Below are positions 22,434-25,069 of a stretch of DNA of 25,069 nucleotides, piece after piece. Made by a program: the position numbers and the translations under genes. The stretch is from Eubacterium sp. (GTDB lineage Bacteria; Bacillota; Clostridia; Oscillospirales; Acutalibacteraceae), in the NCBI GenBank assembly GCA_029059925.1, contig JAIDVA010000158.1, positions 1 through 25,069 of the forward strand, written 5' to 3'. Under the pieces are notes generated by a model. That model was not told the origin of the DNA, searched no databases, and saw only the letters and a program-made list of their open reading frames with translations. Position 1 is the first letter of the stretch. The number at the start of each line of letters is the position of its first letter.

Positions 22434-23465
22434 ATGAAATTAAAAAAATTAATAGCCGCACTTATGGCGGTTGTGCTTATCATCAGCCTTGCTGCGTGCA
22501 GCAAAGCCAATGATAATAATGATAGCAAAACAACAGATAACACAGAAAAAACAAAACTCACAGTCTGCCTTGACTGGACACCGAATACAAACCACACAGG
22601 CATGTATGCTGCATTGAAAAACGGTTATTATGATGAAGCCGGCTTGGATGTAACAATCGTTCAGCCGCCTGAAAACACAGGTGCTGTTCAGGTTTGTGCA
22701 TCGGGTCAGGCTCAGTTTGCAGTTGAATTTCAGGATACACTTGCACCTGTATTCACATCTGACACACCACTTGGTGTAACAGCAGTTGCCGCTCTTCTTC
22801 AGCATAACACATCAGGTATTATGTCAAAGGCCGGTGAGGGTATGGATACTCCTAAGGGCCTTACAGGCAAAACCTATCTCACATGGGATTCACCTGTTGA
22901 GCAGGCAATGATGAAAAATGTTATAAACGGTGACGGCGGCAATTGGGAGGATGTTAACCTGATTCCTAATGTTGTTACCGACGAGGCACAGGATGTTAAC
23001 AACAATCCTGACCACGCAATATGGGTATTCTATGCCTGGAGCGGTATCAATGCAAAGGTGAATAATATCGATGTTGATTACTTCTATTTTAAGGACATTA
23101 ACGAAACCTTCGATTACTACACACCTGTTCTTATTGCAAACAACGATTTTCTGTCTGCAAATCCCGATACAGCAAAGGCATTCCTTGCCGCAACCCAAAA
23201 GGGATATGAATACGCAATTAACAATCCCGAGCAGGCTGCACAGATTCTTATAGATTCTGATGAAACAGGTTCACTCACTGGCAGTGAAACGCTTGTATTT
23301 GAAAGTCAGAAATGGATTGCAGATCAGTACATTGCAGATGCTGAAAAATGGGGATATATTGACCCTCAGCGCTGGGACAGATTTTATGCTTGGCTGTGGG
23401 ACAATCAGCTTGTTGAAAAGGAACTGCCTGCAGGCACAGGTTTTACAAACGATTATCTTTCATAA
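22434..23465 (+). CDS. thiY: Substrate-binding lipoprotein, ThiY-like (NMT1/THI5 family)
   Basis: 343 residues. The N-terminal lipoprotein signal has basic KLKK, a hydrophobic core and lipobox LAAC with Cys22 as the lipidation site, then a Ser/Asn/Asp-rich tether to about residue 42. The binding domain starts TVCLDWTPNTNHTGMYAA, the hallmark of bacterial ThiY-type proteins for hydroxymethylpyrimidine or formylaminopyrimidine, both thiamine precursors. Other family segments: ENTGAVQVCASGQAQFAVEFQ near 79-99 and the TYLTWDSPVEQAMM run. It is anchored outside the membrane and delivers ligand to the permease encoded 2 bases upstream. AAGGAA precedes the start. The ligand could be a pyrimidine precursor or thiamine itself; context and family favour the pyrimidine. 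Confidence 0.92.
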   Translation: MKLKKLIAALMAVVLIISLAACSKANDNNDSKTTDNTEKTKLTVCLDWTPNTNHTGMYAALKNGYYDEAGLDVTIVQPPENTGAVQVCASGQAQFAVEFQDTLAPVFTSDTPLGVTAVAALLQHNTSGIMSKAGEGMDTPKGLTGKTYLTWDSPVEQAMMKNVINGDGGNWEDVNLIPNVVTDEAQDVNNNPDHAIWVFYAWSGINAKVNNIDVDYFYFKDINETFDYYTPVLIANNDFLSANPDTAKAFLAATQKGYEYAINNPEQAAQILIDSDETGSLTGSETLVFESQKWIADQYIADAEKWGYIDPQRWDRFYAWLWDNQLVEKELPAGTGFTNDYLS

Positions 23466-23468
23466 ATT

Positions 23469-24218
23469 ATGGATATTTTAAAAGTCAAAAACATTACAAA
23501 AAGCTTTGATAACAAAGAAATAATCAAGGATGTAAGCCTTACAGTAAAAAAAGGTGAGCTTATCGGTCTGCTCGGAATGAGCGGCTGCGGCAAAACAACG
23601 CTGTTCAATTCCATTTCGGGAATTCATATTCCCGACAGCGGAACAATTGAGCTTGCAGGAAGGGATATAACCGGCAAGCCCGGTCACATCAGCTATATGC
23701 TGCAAAAGGATTTGCTTTTGCCATACAAGAAAATTATTGATAATGTGTCGCTTCCTCTTCTGCTGTCCGGTATGAAAAAGAAGACCGCACGCAAAAAGGC
23801 AAGCGCGCATTTTGCCGAATTCGGAATTGAGGGAACAGAGAATAAATATCCCTCAGAGCTTTCAGGCGGTATGCGTCAGAGAGCGGCACTTTTGCGCACA
23901 TATCTTGCCTCCGACGGCGTAGCCCTTCTTGACGAGCCATTCAGTGCACTGGATACCATCACAAAGCATTCCATGCACGGCTGGTATCTATCTGTAATGG
24001 AAAAAATTGAGCTTTCAACCATATTCATAACTCACGATATTGACGAGGCGATTATCCTTTCCGACAGAGTGCTGATTATGTCAGGTTCACCGGGAAGAAT
24101 CACCGATGAAATCGTCATCAATGCACCTAAGCCGAGGGGTAATGATTTTACACTCACTCATGAATTTATTGAATATAAAAAGCAGATCATTTCAAGCCTT
24201 GGTGTTACATCGTATTAG
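23469..24218 (+). CDS. thiZ: ABC transporter ATP-binding protein, ThiZ-like
   Basis: 249 residues. ATPase of the thiamine precursor importer, on the cytoplasmic side of the permease. Walker A GMSGCGKTT near 37-45, Q-loop in SYMLQKDLLLPY, ABC signature LSGGMRQRAALLR, Walker B VALLDEPFSALD and switch His in FITHDIDEA are all intact. The start codon follows the thiY stop after 3 bases and has no clear Shine-Dalgarno, so translation probably depends on ribosomes finishing thiY. It belongs to the SsuB/TauB/ThiZ group, whose members cannot be separated by motifs; the assignment rests on the operon. A terminator follows. Confidence 0.92.
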   Translation: MDILKVKNITKSFDNKEIIKDVSLTVKKGELIGLLGMSGCGKTTLFNSISGIHIPDSGTIELAGRDITGKPGHISYMLQKDLLLPYKKIIDNVSLPLLLSGMKKKTARKKASAHFAEFGIEGTENKYPSELSGGMRQRAALLRTYLASDGVALLDEPFSALDTITKHSMHGWYLSVMEKIELSTIFITHDIDEAIILSDRVLIMSGSPGRITDEIVINAPKPRGNDFTLTHEFIEYKKQIISSLGVTSY

Positions 24219-24231
24219 TAATAAATAAAAT

Positions 24232-24266
24232 AACCTCATAGAGTATCTGAACTCTGTGAGGTTTTT
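24232..24266 (+). terminator. Rho-independent terminator of the thiamine uptake operon
   Basis: A 13-bp stem with one G-T pair (24232-24244 with 24251-24263), loop ATCTGA and a T-run to 24266. It ends 6 bases before the stop codon of the converging lysozyme gene. Confidence 0.88.
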
Positions 24267-24272
24267 ATTTTG

Positions 24273-25069
24273 CTATTTGCTGTACCAATAATTGAAGTCA
24301 ATATACTTACTGCCATTGCCTTCAGTCTGTCCTGTTTTTGAATACTGCCATATCGTATAGTCAATATCATAGGTTACTTTCTCGTTATAATCTGCCGCCC
24401 AGATAATGGTATTGTCATTTATATCTTTTAAATTGATATTATTTTTCAGCACTGACGAGGACGCATAAAGACCTGATATATAGCCCTTATCCTCAACCCT
24501 GTCACAAAACGCTTTTATTATTTTCGTATTATCCTTTGCACCAAAATGCTTATCTGCAAGTCTGCCTGTATGAATGCCGCTTTCATCCGTCGGATATTCA
24601 AAATCAATCACAACGGGCAGTGCAGGGTCATAATGCTTTATCATTGAAAGTACAAAATCAGCCTCTGCCTTTGCCTCTTTTTCGCTCACTGCCTGTGTAT
24701 AAAAATACACACCAAACGGAATACCTGCCTTTTGTGCAGCCTTGAGATTCTCCTTTGCATATTTATCCTCACAGACATCACCATTACCATAGCCGCGGTA
24801 GCCCACACGAATAAAGGCAAAATCAAATTCATCTGCAAGCTTTTGCCAGTCAAGCTCACCGTTATGCTCAGACACATCTATGCCCTGTGCAACATCTTTG
24901 CCGAAATCATATATTGTCTGCGGCTCTTTTCTGTGTGAATTTGAAATCGCGATTAATGATATAATAATTGCTTCAATAAGTGCAAATATTATTCCGAAAA
25001 TAAGCCTTTCCGGCTTTAATTCGATTTTGTTTTTTTCATTATTTTTACTGCTGCTTTTCTTTTTGCTTT
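24273..25069 (-). CDS. GH25 lysozyme-type muramidase, membrane-anchored, 5'-truncated by window end
   Basis: A peptidoglycan hydrolase cutting the N-acetylmuramic to N-acetylglucosamine bond. A GTG at 24873-24875 is only the Val of the GIDVSEHNG motif, not the start; coding sequence runs in frame to the window edge. Visible order from the N-terminal side: a Ser/Lys/Asn-rich basic stretch (SKKKSSSKNNEKNK), one hydrophobic helix (LIFGIIFALIEAIIISLIAIS, about 21 residues), a short linker, then the GH25 barrel. Catalytic positions are the Asp of GIDVSEHNGELDW and the Asp/Glu pair of VIDFEYP; WQYS and YIDFNYWY close the domain. The topology suggests an N-in membrane anchor with the catalytic domain outside. 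The role could be wall remodelling. No holin or phage genes are seen nearby. Confidence 0.88.
   Translation of the reverse strand, partial: SKKKSSSKNNEKNKIELKPERLIFGIIFALIEAIIISLIAISNSHRKEPQTIYDFGKDVAQGIDVSEHNGELDWQKLADEFDFAFIRVGYRGYGNGDVCEDKYAKENLKAAQKAGIPFGVYFYTQAVSEKEAKAEADFVLSMIKHYDPALPVVIDFEYPTDESGIHTGRLADKHFGAKDNTKIIKAFCDRVEDKGYISGLYASSSVLKNNINLKDINDNTIIWAADYNEKVTYDIDYTIWQYSKTGQTEGNGSKYIDFNYWYSK

Noticed and set aside
1..25069. tRNA, rRNA or integration sites
   Set aside because: No cloverleaf-type sequence, rRNA segment or recombinase gene was found by reading both strands.

Overview
The window reads as a chromosomal segment from an AT-rich, Gram-positive gut-type Clostridia (Oscillospiraceae/Ruminococcaceae-like). 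The grounds are the glgB-glgC-glgD-glgA operon with a degenerate GlgD partner subunit, an HPr with a Ser46 regulatory site, strong AGGAGG-type ribosome binding sites, consensus sigma-A promoters, a thiamine transporter under a TPP riboswitch, and many rho-independent terminators. No rRNA, tRNA, CRISPR array, transposase or clear prophage was seen. The first ~38 bases match a Nextera-type sequencing adapter, so the left end is an assembly or trimming artefact and glgB is cut at its 5' end. The right end cuts a membrane-anchored GH25 lysozyme.

Layout. (1) 38-5763: glycogen synthesis operon glgB-glgC-glgD-glgA (+), closed by a terminator. Its products make ADP-glucose, elongate alpha-1,4 chains and branch them. 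(2) 5753-6398: a small module of a DUF6809-like helical protein (-) and a Cro/C1-type repressor (+), divergent around two matching palindromic operators and bounded by terminators. (3) 6394-7876 (-): corA-type metal transporter and ogt DNA repair methyltransferase. (4) 8062-13855 (+): fructose PTS operon deoR(fruR)-fruK-fruA(EIIABC)-ptsH-ptsI. Here the general PTS proteins sit with the fructose permease, and a dispersed-type palindromic element lies between ptsH and ptsI.

(5) 13868-19790: a carbohydrate region. A GPH-family transporter and a calcineurin-type phosphoesterase form a minus-strand pair, followed by an AraC regulator that is divergent from a GH36 alpha-galactosidase. (6) 19822-20905: a lone DRE-TIM aldolase-like gene with its own strong promoter and a palindromic leader. 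(7) 20892-24266: a thiamine or thiamine-precursor uptake operon. Its consensus promoter begins inside the end of the aldolase gene, followed by a TPP riboswitch with terminator, ~315 bp of strongly structured non-coding DNA, then an MTH1187-type thiamine-binding protein, ThiX-like permease, ThiY-like lipoprotein and ThiZ-like ATPase. (8) 24273-end (-): GH25 muramidase.

Most of the window is well-understood metabolism. The parts that known families do not explain are the HTH/DUF6809 mini-module, the nested inverted repeats between the TPP riboswitch and the transporter genes, the palindromic leader of the orphan aldolase, the hairpin directly before glgA, and the phosphoesterase with an altered metal-binding motif.
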